Shown: in pieces, positions 5,969 through 6,518 of the stretch
How positions within the stretch are numbered: position 1 is the stretch's first letter
Layout of the letters: each line of letters opens with the position of its first letter
Assembly: GCA_003523545.1 (NCBI GenBank)
Contig: DQAM01000052.1
Location: 1-6,518, forward strand
Source of the DNA: Dysgonomonas sp.
GTDB lineage: Bacteria > Bacteroidota > Bacteroidia > Bacteroidales > Dysgonomonadaceae
Reading direction: 5' to 3'
DNA: 6,518 nt
Program-made: the position numbers and the translations under genes
The notes under the pieces: generated by a model
The model's input: the letters and a program-made list of their open reading frames with translations, nothing else
Databases searched by the model: none
Told to the model about the DNA's origin: nothing

Positions 5969-6394
5969 TTACTCGGTTTGTTTAGCAAGTTCAAAAGCTA
6001 CCTCTACGCTTCCCCCGCCTACGGCTTCCTGCAAACCGCAAGGATTATCTATTTCACCCAGCCGGATATAACTGTACGATGTACGGCTTCCGGCATAAAA
6101 CAATACAAGTGTACTCGAAGACCATATCATCAGATCGCCTGCCTGCACGCTCCCGGGATTCGCTGCCTTGCCAGGCATATTCTTAGGTAAATTATAGTAT
6201 TTTTCGTTTCCATTATGCTCGCTCATGTTTACTGTCATGGGAAAAAGTTTTACCAGTTCTTTTGCAGCGTCGCTATCGTTGAGAGTCGAAGTAAATTCTT
6301 TACGGCCTATAGTTACTTTTAGTTTCATATTTTGGGCATTTAAAGAGTTCATACAACTTACTATTGTAATGAGAATAAATAATGTTTTTTTCAT
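5969..6394 (-). CDS. exported cyclophilin-like-fold protein
   Basis: A 141-residue protein with the same cyclophilin-like-fold domain as the lipoprotein at 3827-4324: N-E-K-Y-Y-N-L-P (63-70), G-D-L-M (86-89), S-T-L-V-L-F-Y (94-100), R-L-G-E-I-D-N-P (111-118). I start it at 6394 because the M-K-K followed by a hydrophobic run is a classic signal peptide; the frame is open 26 codons further up to 6472, but that part is basic and polar and unlike an export signal. The likely cut is after N-A (residue 20) before Q, a common Bacteroidota signal peptidase I site. Alternatively I-V-S-C (11-14) matches a lipobox, which would make it a lipoprotein without an acidic export signal. There is no Pro/Asn linker, unlike its paralogue. 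Molecular function is unknown. Confidence 0.8.
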   Translation of the reverse strand: MKKTLFILITIVSCMNSLNAQNMKLKVTIGRKEFTSTLNDSDAAKELVKLFPMTVNMSEHNGNEKYYNLPKNMPGKAANPGSVQAGDLMIWSSSTLVLFYAGSRTSYSYIRLGEIDNPCGLQEAVGGGSVEVAFELAKQTE

Positions 6395-6518
6395 AGATGA
6401 ATGATTGTAATGGGGTCGTCTGGTAAGTAGTTTTTTAGTGTTTTTTTTATGTTGAACAAAGTGGCTTAACAACCGAGGAGCGAAGGCGACTCAATGATAC
6501 ATGAAAATATAATTTTAT
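6395..6518. other. upstream region of exported cyclophilin-like gene
   Basis: The 124 bases before the gene contain A/T runs and a GC-richer patch around 6470-6493. The minus-strand CTTTG near 6457-6461 recalls the end of a Bacteroidota -7 element, but the leading TA is missing and no matching -33 element is found. I see no gene or clear promoter here. Confidence 0.4.

Noticed and set aside
6395..6472. 26-codon N-terminal extension of the exported cyclophilin-like protein
   Set aside because: The extension is polar and basic and would bury the signal peptide that begins at the ATG at 6394, so the shorter start is preferred.

Overview
The window looks like chromosomal DNA from a member of the Bacteroidota, most likely Bacteroidales. 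The DNA is AT-rich and start codons lack clear Shine-Dalgarno sequences. The sensor kinase/LytTR regulator pair is of the type common in this phylum. One lipoprotein carries an acidic stretch right after its lipid-anchored cysteine, as Bacteroidota surface lipoproteins do. All of this is family-level inference; nothing here fixes the genus.

Every convincing gene is on the minus strand, so transcription runs from high to low coordinates. In that order: (a) 6394-5969, a small exported cyclophilin-like-fold protein; (b) a 441-base gap, 5528-5968, with no gene but a structured, repeat-like segment and, next to the following gene, an inverted repeat; (c) 5527-4346, an AraJ/YdhP-type major facilitator efflux permease, followed after 21 bases by (d) 4324-3827, a lipoprotein with the same cyclophilin-like domain as (a); (e) a 135-base AT-rich gap with a 20-21 base periodic direct repeat; (f) 3691-2678 and 2677-1913, a membrane LytS/YehU-type histidine kinase and its LytTR response regulator, abutting with no gap; (g) a 358-base gap, 1555-1912, holding a worn palindromic repeat and a 12-base perfect palindrome; (h) 1554-31, a 507-residue polyferredoxin that reads as a NapH-like membrane half fused to a NapG-like half, joined by an internal twin-arginine-like segment. 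A possible next gene begins at the left edge (position 12).

The likely transcription units are the single gene (a), the pair (c)-(d), the pair (f), and (h) possibly with a gene beyond the left edge. Two cyclophilin-like paralogues flank the efflux permease, one predicted to be lipid-anchored and probably surface-exposed, the other exported with a different signal. The two-component pair may sense an envelope or extracellular cue, but its target is not shown by the sequence. The polyferredoxin should move electrons through the inner membrane; no partner oxidoreductase lies in the window. The most interesting item is that fusion with its internal export signal.
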